Origin: Vibrio splendidus
Lineage (GTDB): Bacteria; Pseudomonadota; Gammaproteobacteria; Enterobacterales; Vibrionaceae
Assembly (NCBI RefSeq): GCF_003345295.1
Contig: NZ_CP031056.1
Coordinates: 1,240,001 to 1,304,000, forward strand
Direction: 5' to 3'
DNA: 64,000 bases
In this document: piece by piece, positions 52,500-60,464 of the stretch
Layout: each line of letters opens with the position of its first letter
Position numbering within the stretch: position 1 is the first letter of the stretch
Made by a program: the position numbers and the translations under genes
The notes under the pieces: generated by a model
Seen by the model: only the letters and a program-made list of their open reading frames with translations
Databases searched by the model: none
Told to the model about the DNA's origin: nothing

Positions 52500-53105
52500 T
52501 CAACTTGGGGCCGGATAAAACTCTAACTTGTTCCCTTCTACCACCAGAATACAATCCATGTTCGCAGCATGAGCAGCTTGCTTACCTAAGTTCGTATCTT
52601 CAAACACAACACACTGCTTTGGCTGTAATCCCATACCAAAACACGCATCTAAGAAGGTATCTGGATTGGGTTTGTGATTCTTAACATCTGTTGCTGTCAC
52701 TAGGATATCGAGCTTGCTCAAGATATCTGTTTTGTCCAACAACTGTTCGGCACTTTTACGTTGGCTGCCCGTTCCAACCGCAATCTTTTTGCTGCCTAAA
52801 TGCTCTAATAACAGAGAATGAGTACAAGGGATAATATCCCCTTTATCTTCAATAGCCGCAAACGACGCCATCTTAAACGTAGAAACCGCTTGTGGGTCGA
52901 GCGATAAACCGTACTTACTGTTCACTTCACTGGCGATCTTATAACTCGGCATGCCACCTAAGCTATGCAGCCAAGACGCTTCAAAATGAAAACCGAATTC
53001 TTCAGCCGTTTGCTGCCACGCCTTTACATGTGCTGGCATCGTATCGATCAACGTACCATCCATATCAAAGATTAATCCATCATATGCCGTTAAATCTATT
53101 TTCAT
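52500..53105 (-). CDS. HAD phosphatase (YqaB / beta-phosphoglucomutase-like)
   Basis: 201 residues from the ATG at 53105. Motifs: DMDGTLIDTMPAHVKAW, GTGSQRK, KNHKPNPDTF and FEDTNLGKQAA. These follow E. coli YqaB, a fructose-1-phosphate phosphatase, more closely than other HADs. The ribosome site is weak. Short gap to the divergent arfB gene. Confidence 0.82.
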   Translation of the reverse strand: MKIDLTAYDGLIFDMDGTLIDTMPAHVKAWQQTAEEFGFHFEASWLHSLGGMPSYKIASEVNSKYGLSLDPQAVSTFKMASFAAIEDKGDIIPCTHSLLLEHLGSKKIAVGTGSQRKSAEQLLDKTDILSKLDILVTATDVKNHKPNPDTFLDACFGMGLQPKQCVVFEDTNLGKQAAHAANMDCILVVEGNKLEFYPAPS

Positions 53106-53192
53106 CACTACTACCACTGTTTGAGAAAGTTACTGATACCATAACCAATATTCAGTATCATGACCCCATATTACCGTTCAAAATGGATGTTT

Positions 53193-53603
53193 ATGTTACA
53201 AATATCTAACTCTGTTTCGATTCAAGACTGGGAACTTCAGTTAACCGCGATCAGAGCACAAGGAGCCGGCGGCCAAAACGTCAATAAAGTATCGAGCGCG
53301 ATACATTTGCGTTTTGACATCAAGCACTCCACCCTACCAGATTTCTATAAAGAGAAACTGCTTGCACACAAAGATAGCCGCATCACTAAAGATGGCGTGA
53401 TTATCATTAAGGCGCAGCAGTATAGAACTCAAGAACAAAACCGTGATGATGCTTTGGTGCGTTTGAAAGAACTTATCTTGGAAGCAACAAAAGTTCAAAA
53501 AGTAAGACGAGCGACTAAGCCGACGCGTGGCTCTCAGAAAAGACGTTTAGAAGGAAAGAAACAAAGAAGCACCACCAAGCAACTGCGCGGAAGAGTAGAA
53601 TAA
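53193..53603 (+). CDS. arfB: Alternative ribosome-rescue factor B
   Basis: 136 residues from the ATG at 53193, which aligns with the E. coli start. The catalytic loop RAQGAGGQNVNK (GGQ at 26-28) and the basic Lys/Arg-rich tail (from about 108, RRATKPTRGSQKRRLEGKKQ) that enters the empty mRNA channel are both present. It hydrolyses peptidyl-tRNA on stalled ribosomes. Confidence 0.92.
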   Translation: MLQISNSVSIQDWELQLTAIRAQGAGGQNVNKVSSAIHLRFDIKHSTLPDFYKEKLLAHKDSRITKDGVIIIKAQQYRTQEQNRDDALVRLKELILEATKVQKVRRATKPTRGSQKRRLEGKKQRSTTKQLRGRVE

Positions 53604-53696
53604 TTGTTTCATGTCATCAGTGAACACGTCACCCATCAAACAACCGTTCTAACTCTATTTATTTAGAGAAAAGACGATACCTATTAGACCAAAACG

Positions 53697-54014
53697 CTAC
53701 GGCTGCTTTTTGACCGACAAAATCAGCTTGATTAACAACATGCGCTCTTCGCTGGTCAGTAAACGACTGACCGCCGCTACGTCTTCCGCTGTCGCTTGTG
53801 ATGCGCCAACAACATCCAGTACCACATCTAAATCGGTAACTTTCAACGTCCTCGTGAGCGAACGATACTGAGACATTTTGATATCAGCTTCACCACGCTC
53901 GATTCGTTGATAAGTTTTTAAACTCATTCCCGCGCTTGAGGCTAATTTTTCCTGGGACAAATTGGCGAGCTTCCTACGATCAATCAGCGCCATGATTATG
54001 GGTTCTTGTGACAT
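53697..54014 (-). CDS. XRE-family transcriptional regulator
   Basis: 105 residues. The HTH (residues about 10-65) reads RRKLANLSQEKLASSAGMSLKTYQRIERGE. The short C-terminal helical part may dimerise. A 16-base perfect palindrome lies between it and the divergent gene at 54216, making self-control of both likely. It could be the regulator of a small, possibly mobile, cassette, but the partner is not a known toxin. Confidence 0.8.
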   Translation of the reverse strand: MSQEPIIMALIDRRKLANLSQEKLASSAGMSLKTYQRIERGEADIKMSQYRSLTRTLKVTDLDVVLDVVGASQATAEDVAAVSRLLTSEERMLLIKLILSVKKQP

Positions 54015-54181
54015 AAGCTTATCCTCAATAGACAGTTATGACCTAATTTCAGCAAGAAGCAGACCATATTGACTCGCAACGGTTTACATACGCCATTAAA
54101 GGCATATTATTCGATTATTAAAAAACGTTACGTTTCATAAACTTTGACACTTAGATCGGTCGTGAGCGTACAGGCTAGTAA

Positions 54182-54197
54182 ACTTGAATATTCAAGT
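54182..54197. promoter_or_regulatory. 16-bp perfect palindrome
   Basis: ACTTGAATATTCAAGT lies 18 bases before the TTG start at 54216, in the gap shared with the XRE gene. It is a candidate XRE operator. Confidence 0.55.
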
Positions 54198-54215
54198 GTT
54201 GGGAAATAAGAAAAA

Positions 54216-54542
54216 TTGCAAATTGCGAATAATGAAGACGTGAAATTGGAAATTGCGAATCGCTATACATTGGCATTTCCTTGCATAAAGCACGCATTAG
54301 AATCAGAAAATACTCGCAATCAAATTATCGCGGTACAGCATAGACTACTCACTTACAAAGAAGTGTTGTTGCACGGGAACATGTTGGAAGACAAGGAATT
54401 AAGACAGGCTTTTTCTGCGTTGAACCAAAATGAAAAAGATGTCGCGCAAGGCGGTATTAAAAGCATCAACGATGCAATAAAAGAGATGGACGAGATTCTG
54501 GAAAGGTACAGCCGTAAAGCAGTTGTAGAACTAAGCAACTAA
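54216..54542 (+). CDS. Uncharacterised helical protein, 108 aa
   Basis: Possible TTG start at 54216; a GTG at 54240 is an alternative. AAATTGCGAAT is repeated exactly 30 bases apart, so the N-terminus has LQIAN and LEIAN. The rest is charged and helical (AFSALNQNEKDVAQGGIKSI, then a Glu/Ile-rich coil). No toxin, antitoxin or enzyme signature is recognised. Divergent from the XRE regulator. Confidence 0.55.
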   Translation: MQIANNEDVKLEIANRYTLAFPCIKHALESENTRNQIIAVQHRLLTYKEVLLHGNMLEDKELRQAFSALNQNEKDVAQGGIKSINDAIKEMDEILERYSRKAVVELSN

Positions 54543-54576
54543 GCGGGTAAATGACTAAACAGCTAAACCTGCAGAC

Positions 54577-54618
54577 ATAAAAAAGTCGACGCTATCGTTA
54601 GATACAGCGTCGACTTGT
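54577..54618 (-). terminator. Terminator of the trypsin gene
   Basis: AAGTCGACGCT / AGCGTCGACTT stem with TTTTTT on the minus strand. Confidence 0.85.
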
Positions 54619-54634
54619 TCACAACATTGAAGTT

Positions 54635-55693
54635 CTAACGTAACACGGTTTTTCTAAGACCCGCGAACAACATCAGCATACCTAGCAAACCAAATGAAAC
54701 ACTACCACCACTGCTACCAGAGCCAGTCGATGTACGTGCATTCACATAAGCTGTTCGCTTAGCATCAGTAGAAACAAACTTAGCGGTTTCAGTACCAGCA
54801 ATAACACTGTCAATCCAAGCTTCATAGTCTTGGATTTCCGTAAATACAGACGTTACTGTTGAACTTCCACCACAAGTATCTGGTCCAAAGCTGGTAATAC
54901 CAACTTGTCTGTAATCAGCACCATCTTTCCAATACACTGGGCCGCCTGAATCGCCTTGACACGTACCACCGTACAAACCAGAAGTAGCCCTGTCACCAAC
55001 AAAACAGATTTGATTATCAGTTAACGCTGAACCGTCAGTAAAGGCTGAAGCACAAGTAGCGTTGTCTACGTAATTCAAGTCAGCCTTCTGCAACAAAGTT
55101 GTCCCATCAAAGCCTGATCGTGTATCACCATGCCCAACAGCAACAAAGTCATTAACACCAACACGGTAACTCTCATCGGAAGGGCGCTTAACCACATCGT
55201 TAACTGAATCGATATTAAGTGCGTTTTCTAACTTAAGAATAGCAACATCATTGCGTAATAGATCACTCAACGCATTTGAATAATCACTGCGATAGTAAAC
55301 TTCTGAGACTCGCGCTTTTTGAATGTTCCCATTAGGAAACTGAGAAGTATCTTCAATTTGAGGAACGACAACCGTAAATAACTGCCCTTCTTCATTGCCG
55401 TAAATACAGTGTGCTGCCGTCAGAATATGCGTTGGATCTAAAATTGTTGCTCCACAGTAAGGGCCTGTAGAGTAAACACCGTCATAATCAATACGATCAA
55501 TGAACAAGCTCGCCATCGAAGGAAACTCAGTGACCGAAGCATTGCTACCATTCACGATATAAGGTGTTACACCCGTATTAGGAGTACTTTCGACCGAGTT
55601 TTCTGTCGCCATAACACTTGATGTGTAAATCAATGGCACTAAAAGCCCTAAAACGGCTTTACGAACCGGACTCACTGCATAGTTCACATTCAT
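54635..55693 (-). CDS. Secreted trypsin-like protease with GlyGly-CTERM
   Basis: 352 residues. Signal peptide (about 1-30). Chymotrypsin-fold catalytic triad: TAAHC (His 95), NDVAIL (Asp 149) and GDSGGP (Ser 249). The C-terminus GSSGGSVSFGLLGMLM then a basic end is a GlyGly-CTERM sorting tail, used for type II secretion and rhombosortase processing. V. cholerae VesA/B/C have this plan. The activation site reads TPYIVNG, so cleavage would be after Tyr, not the usual Arg/Lys. Confidence 0.9.
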   Translation of the reverse strand: MNVNYAVSPVRKAVLGLLVPLIYTSSVMATENSVESTPNTGVTPYIVNGSNASVTEFPSMASLFIDRIDYDGVYSTGPYCGATILDPTHILTAAHCIYGNEEGQLFTVVVPQIEDTSQFPNGNIQKARVSEVYYRSDYSNALSDLLRNDVAILKLENALNIDSVNDVVKRPSDESYRVGVNDFVAVGHGDTRSGFDGTTLLQKADLNYVDNATCASAFTDGSALTDNQICFVGDRATSGLYGGTCQGDSGGPVYWKDGADYRQVGITSFGPDTCGGSSTVTSVFTEIQDYEAWIDSVIAGTETAKFVSTDAKRTAYVNARTSTGSGSSGGSVSFGLLGMLMLFAGLRKTVLR

Positions 55694-55868
55694 AGTTAAC
55701 TCCTTGTAACCGCTACGACTTATTTATAAAAATGATATGTGGACACCATAACACGGCGTAACCCTGAGTATAGTAAGTATTTGCAACGATATGGCCACAT
55801 CTCTCATTTTATAAACGGATTTATCGACAACTTATCTCAGCCAATCATCCTAAGTTTTATACGTTGCG

Positions 55869-55927
55869 AAAAACAAAAAAGCCTACCGTTAACACCCTCA
55901 AATACAGAGAAGCAAACAATAGGCTTT
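55869..55927 (-). terminator. Terminator of gcvT
   Basis: AAAGCCTA / TAGGCTTT arms (55878-55927) with a 34-base loop; T-rich on the minus strand. Confidence 0.6.
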
Positions 55928-55958
55928 GATTTAGCTTAGTGGTTTCTCTTAAAAGAGA

Positions 55959-57092
55959 TTAGCCACGGTAGTAACGTTGAGGTACGAAAGGCATTTTTTC
56001 TACTGTCATTGGTAGCTTCTTGCCACGAACGTCAGCGAATACTTCAGTGCCAATTGCTGCTAGGTCTGTACGAACGTACGCCATAGAAACAGGCTTGCCA
56101 GCGTTAGGACCCGCAGTACCGCTCGTTACAACGCCAATCTTGTTGTCTTCAGCATCGAACAATTCAGCACCTTCACGTACTGGGGCTTTAGTTTGACCCA
56201 CTAGACCGACACGTTTACGTTGAACATCTTTCGTTACGATTTGCTCAAGGATAATATCAGCGCCTGGGAAACCGCCTGCACGTTCACCGTCAGTACGACG
56301 AACTTTTTGAATACCCCATAGAAGGCTAGCTTCTACTGGTGTTGTCGTTGTGTCTAGGTCATGACCGTATAGACATAGACCACATTCAAGACGAAGTGAG
56401 TCACGAGCACCAAGGCCGATCCACTCTACTTCTGCTTCTGATGTTAGTTTACGAGCAAGTGCTTCAGCGTGATCGTTAGGTACTGAAATCTCGTAGCCAT
56501 CTTCACCTGTGTAGCCACTGCGGCTCACGATGCACTCTACACCATCGATATCCACTTTTTGAACATCCATGAACAGCATGTCTGCAACACTTGGTTGGAA
56601 ACGAGCTAAAACTTCAGACGCTTTAGGGCCTTGAAGTGCTAATAGAGCGCGATCATCAATCACTTCCATTTCTACGTCAGCTGGAAGGTGCGCAGTTAGG
56701 TGGTCGATATCTTGTGTTTTACAAGCCGCGTTAACAACAACAAACAGGTGATCGCCTAGGTTAGCCACCATCAGGTCATCCATAATGCCACCCTGCTCGT
56801 TAGTAAAGAACGCATAGCGCTGCTTACCAGAAGGAAGGTCAATAATATCTACAGGAACCAAAGATTCTAAGACAGCTGCTGCGTTTACGCCATGAAGACG
56901 AAGTTGCCCCATGTGAGAAACATCAAAAAGACCGGCAGCATCACGAGTGTGTAAGTGCTCTTTCTTTACACCTAGTGGATACTGAACTGGCATATCGTAG
57001 CCAGCGAAAGGAACCATTTTTGCACCCTCTTCAACATGAAGTGCATGCAGTGGTGTTGTAAGTAGGTCTTGATTAGCGTGTTCTTGAGTCAT
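55959..57092 (-). CDS. gcvT: Aminomethyltransferase (glycine cleavage T protein)
   Basis: 377 residues from the ATG at 57092, chosen because GGAGAAGAAA precedes it; an upstream ATG at 57125 adds 11 unlikely residues. THF-binding T-protein features: VPFAGYDMPVQYPLGV, GLFDVSHMGQLRLHG and SRSGYTGEDGYEI. It transfers the aminomethyl group to THF, making methylene-THF and ammonia. Separate from gcvH-gcvP but in the same locus. Confidence 0.93.
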   Translation of the reverse strand: MTQEHANQDLLTTPLHALHVEEGAKMVPFAGYDMPVQYPLGVKKEHLHTRDAAGLFDVSHMGQLRLHGVNAAAVLESLVPVDIIDLPSGKQRYAFFTNEQGGIMDDLMVANLGDHLFVVVNAACKTQDIDHLTAHLPADVEMEVIDDRALLALQGPKASEVLARFQPSVADMLFMDVQKVDIDGVECIVSRSGYTGEDGYEISVPNDHAEALARKLTSEAEVEWIGLGARDSLRLECGLCLYGHDLDTTTTPVEASLLWGIQKVRRTDGERAGGFPGADIILEQIVTKDVQRKRVGLVGQTKAPVREGAELFDAEDNKIGVVTSGTAGPNAGKPVSMAYVRTDLAAIGTEVFADVRGKKLPMTVEKMPFVPQRYYRG

Positions 57093-57480
57093 TTTCTTCT
57101 CCATGAAGCGTTGCAGGCTTTTCAAATCGAGTCTGCCGCTTATATCTCTATTTAGAGTCGCTTCTAACGATAAGTCTCATCATTAGTCACCTCAGCGTAT
57201 TCGCGTTAGTCACCTTGACGTCTTAACTTTAGAAACAGTAGATAGTAAAAAGTGATGTCTTTTATATAGGCTTATATCGTTAGCTTGATAAATCAGGTTA
57301 GCTGTACAAAAGCTCTACAAGTCACTTTCTAAGAATTCACTTCAGTAAACTTCAATCAACATGAGTAAACCGTGTTCACTATAATAAACAAGCATGAGTC
57401 AGTTTTACACCCTTAACAATAGTAAAACAGTTCAAAATGTGACATTTAACAATTTAAAAACAATTTTTCGATACATACAA
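57093..57480. other. 388-base leader and promoter gap of gcvT
   Basis: No glycine-riboswitch core was seen on either strand. The region has a direct repeat TTAGTCACCT at 57183 and 57206, one of two regulatory-looking elements, and otherwise AT-rich sequence. Confidence 0.5.
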
Positions 57481-57523
57481 AAACGCGATATTGATGATTA
57501 TCACATCAATATCGCGTCTTTTG
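57480..57523 (-). terminator. Terminator of the XRE-cupin gene
   Basis: CGCGATATTGATG / CATCAATATCGCG, a 13-base perfect stem with TTTTT on the minus strand. Confidence 0.85.
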
Positions 57524-57585
57524 AACAACGTTAGAAACAAAAGCAAACGGTTGCATTCACTATAAGAAATTCCAACTTTGTTAAT

Positions 57586-58209
57586 TTATTTTGCTGTCAC
57601 CCACAAAATGAGCGCGTCTTCTGCGCTGGTAGAAATTAGCATATGACCCATATTGGCATCGTAATACATGCTATCTCCTTCACTCATTGGCACAGGTTCA
57701 TAGAATTCTGAGTAGAACATCACATCACCAGAGATGATCATCAAAAACTCTTCACCGTCGTGACGTACCCAATCGTTATACTCTTCAAAAGTACGCGCTC
57801 TCACGCGGCTCTTAAACGGCATCATCTTCTTATTAGAAAGCTCTGTTGCAAGCAGTTCATGCTCGTACGTTGGGGTTGGGTGAGGTTTACCTTGGCCAGC
57901 CTTAGTTAAGTCACGACGCCCTGTTGCGACCTTTTTCCTTGGTGGCTCAAACAGTTGGGGCATATTTATTTGTAAGCCCATCGCTAGTTTTTGCATAGCC
58001 TGAAAGGTTGGCGAGATTTGCTCATTCTCAATTTTGCTGAGCGTAGAGCGAGCCAAACCTGTTCTTTGGCTAGCTTCTTCTAACGTAATCCCAAGCTTGC
58101 TGCGTATATCTTTAATACGCTGGCCAAGCCTCAGAGGTTCGATATTCTGGTCTAACGTTTCTTTCGCTAACGTTAAAGATGGGTACTCATCATAAATGTC
58201 TTCTGACAT
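57586..58209 (-). CDS. XRE-cupin regulator of the glycine cleavage locus
   Basis: 207 residues. HTH at about 28-85 (RIKDIRSKLGITLEEASQRTGLARSTLSKIE). The cupin domain from about 130 ends with the GEEFLMIISGDVMFY and DSMYYDANMGHML strands. It sits between gcvT and glyA-gcvH-gcvP, so it most likely senses glycine or a related amine and controls both sides. It diverges from glyA across 441 bases that include a TTTCC-N4-GGAAA dyad. Confidence 0.85.
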   Translation of the reverse strand: MSEDIYDEYPSLTLAKETLDQNIEPLRLGQRIKDIRSKLGITLEEASQRTGLARSTLSKIENEQISPTFQAMQKLAMGLQINMPQLFEPPRKKVATGRRDLTKAGQGKPHPTPTYEHELLATELSNKKMMPFKSRVRARTFEEYNDWVRHDGEEFLMIISGDVMFYSEFYEPVPMSEGDSMYYDANMGHMLISTSAEDALILWVTAK

Positions 58210-58650
58210 AGGTCCCTCATTATATTTTTACATCCTGTCTATTCATTTCATTGTTGCATGAAGCGCTTTGTTGATTAAAGAGCACACACAGAAATAAAGC
58301 GTGCTCCCCGTAGCAAAACAAGAAAAGTTGTTTCCTATTGGAAATTTTTGTTGAAAATTGATTTTATCGGAGCTATGTTATCGACTTGTTAGATGAAGAG
58401 ATGCTACTTCAGCTTGCAGCAAATGATAGATTTAACATTTGTAAGAGCTGTTTTTTACCCGAACTTTTTGGGAAACAATTCGTGCTGCATTGACCCTACA
58501 ACGATCGCTTAGACGCTGTAAGAGTATATTTATAACGCAATTCACGTTTATCTATACCTATATAGCGCAAACGATACCAATGCAGAAATCAACGTAAGAC
58601 CTAATGGACTATAAAAACAATCACCATTAGCTTAATGAAAGGTCTCGATA
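58210..58650. promoter_or_regulatory. 441-base control region between XRE-cupin and glyA
   Basis: TTTCCTATTGGAAA (58331-58344) is a perfect 5-4-5 dyad, the best operator candidate for the XRE-cupin protein. CGCAAACG near 58566 is a half PurR site. CTAATGG / CCATTAG (58601-58630) forms a leader hairpin, and AGACC upstream could also pair with the GGTCT of the glyA ribosome site. No riboswitch core was found. Confidence 0.5.
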
Positions 58651-59943
58651 ATGAACGCTTACCAAAACCATAGCTTAGACAGCTTTTTCTCTACGAACCT
58701 ATCTGCGACTGACGACGCAGTATTTGCTGGAATCCAAGCAGAGAACACTCGTCAAAACGAACAAATCGAACTTATTGCTTCTGAGAACATTGTTTCTAAA
58801 GCAGTAATGCAAGCTCAAGGCACTTGCCTAACCAACAAATACGCAGAAGGTTACCCTGGTCGTCGTTACTACGGTGGCTGTGAGCACGTAGATACCGTTG
58901 AAGCTATCGCTATAGAACGCGCAAAGCAACTATTCAAATGTGGCTACGTTAATGTTCAACCTCACTCAGGCGCTCAAGCAAACGGTGCAGTTAAACTTGC
59001 TCTGCTTCAACCTGGCGACACTATTTTGGGTATGTCTCTTGACGCTGGTGGCCACCTTACACACGGTGCACGCCCTGCAATGTCTGGTAAATGGTTCAAT
59101 GCCGTTCAATATGGCGTAGACCGCGATACTCTAGAAATCGATTACGAAGCAGTTCGTGCTTTAGCTATCGAAAGCCAACCTAAAATGATTATTGCTGGTG
59201 GTAGTGCTATCCCACGCGTTATTGATTTCGCTAAGTTCCGCGAAATTGCTGACGAAGTTGGCGCTATCCTAATGGTAGATATGGCACACATCGCAGGTCT
59301 TATCGCGACAGGTGCTCACCCGAGCCCACTACCACACGCACACGTTGTAACCACAACAACGCACAAAACACTTCGCGGCCCACGCGGCGGCATGATTCTG
59401 ACTAACCACGAAGACATCAACAAAAAGATTAACTCTGCAGTGTTCCCAGGCCTACAAGGCGGCCCACTAATGCACGTTATCGCAGCGAAAGCAGTCGCGT
59501 TTGGCGAAGCTCTTGGCCCAGAATTTAATACTTATATTGATTCAGTGATCGATAACGCAAAAGTTCTCGCTGAAGTGTTGCAAACTCGCGGTTGTGACAT
59601 TGTGACAGGCGGAACAGACACACACCTGATGCTGGTAGACCTTCGCCCTAAAGGCTTGAAAGGTAACGTAACAGAAGAAGCGTTAGAGCGTGCTGGGATC
59701 ACATGTAACAAAAATGGCATACCATTCGATACAGAGAAGCCTATGATTACTTCTGGTATCCGTTTAGGCACGCCAGCTGGAACCACTCGTGGTTTTGGCA
59801 CTGAAGAATTCAAACTTATCGGTGAATGGATCGGCGATGTACTTGATGGCTTAGTTGAAAGCCCTGAAGGCAATGCTGAAGTTGAGCAACGTGTTCGCAA
59901 GCAAGTTAAAGAGCTTTGCAAGCGCTTCCCTCTTTACCGTTAA
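58651..59943 (+). CDS. glyA: Serine hydroxymethyltransferase
   Basis: 430 residues. NEQIELIASENIVSKAVMQAQG, NKYAEGYPGRRYYGGCEHVD, the PLP lysine in TTTTHKTLRGPRGG (about Lys 239) and RLGTPAGTTRGF identify SHMT. It interconverts serine and glycine with THF. It is first in the glyA-gcvH-gcvP unit, so it turns the methylene-THF from glycine cleavage plus glycine into serine. A second glyA elsewhere in the genome is likely, as in V. cholerae. Confidence 0.95.
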   Translation: MNAYQNHSLDSFFSTNLSATDDAVFAGIQAENTRQNEQIELIASENIVSKAVMQAQGTCLTNKYAEGYPGRRYYGGCEHVDTVEAIAIERAKQLFKCGYVNVQPHSGAQANGAVKLALLQPGDTILGMSLDAGGHLTHGARPAMSGKWFNAVQYGVDRDTLEIDYEAVRALAIESQPKMIIAGGSAIPRVIDFAKFREIADEVGAILMVDMAHIAGLIATGAHPSPLPHAHVVTTTTHKTLRGPRGGMILTNHEDINKKINSAVFPGLQGGPLMHVIAAKAVAFGEALGPEFNTYIDSVIDNAKVLAEVLQTRGCDIVTGGTDTHLMLVDLRPKGLKGNVTEEALERAGITCNKNGIPFDTEKPMITSGIRLGTPAGTTRGFGTEEFKLIGEWIGDVLDGLVESPEGNAEVEQRVRKQVKELCKRFPLYR

Positions 59944-59994
59944 ACCGTTTTTAAGATTTAAATTAAAACCTCATAAATTTTTGGAGAATAAGCA

Positions 59995-60375
59995 ATGGAC
60001 AATACACTAAAGTTTGCAGACAGCCACGAGTGGGTAAAAGACAACGGTGACGGTACTGTAACTATCGGTATTTCTGAGCACGCTCAAGAGCTACTAGGTG
60101 ACGTTGTGTTTGTTGACCTGCCTGACACTGGAGACGAAATTGAAGCTGGCGAAAGCTTCTCTCTCGTTGAGTCAGTAAAAGCAGCTTCTGATATCTACGC
60201 ACCAATCTCTGGCGAAATCGTAGAAATCAACGAAGAATTAGAAGATAGCCCAGAGTTAATTAACGAAGAATCTTATGAAGGTGGTTGGATTGTTAAAGTG
60301 AAGATGTCTGATGCGTCTGAACTAAACAACCTTAAAGATGCGGAAGAATACCTAAGCTCTGTAGAAGAAGACTAA
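59995..60375 (+). CDS. gcvH: Glycine cleavage H protein
   Basis: 126 residues, typical length. The lipoyl-lysine site is SLVESVKAASD (Lys 62), in a beta-hammerhead fold with SHEWVKDNGDG at the start and GGWIVKVKM near the end. It shuttles the aminomethyl group between GcvP and GcvT. It follows glyA by 51 bases and precedes gcvP. Confidence 0.95.
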   Translation: MDNTLKFADSHEWVKDNGDGTVTIGISEHAQELLGDVVFVDLPDTGDEIEAGESFSLVESVKAASDIYAPISGEIVEINEELEDSPELINEESYEGGWIVKVKMSDASELNNLKDAEEYLSSVEED

Positions 60376-60464
60376 TAGGTAACCTCATTACGATAAAGCT
60401 GCTCTTGTGAGCAGCTTAATTTTAGGGGCTAGCTCACGGCTCCAGAGAGAAAGTAGAACATATC

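Noticed and set aside
57093..58650. Glycine riboswitch before gcvT or glyA
   Set aside because: Looked for the conserved GAGAG and CCGAAGG-type cores on both strands and did not find them.
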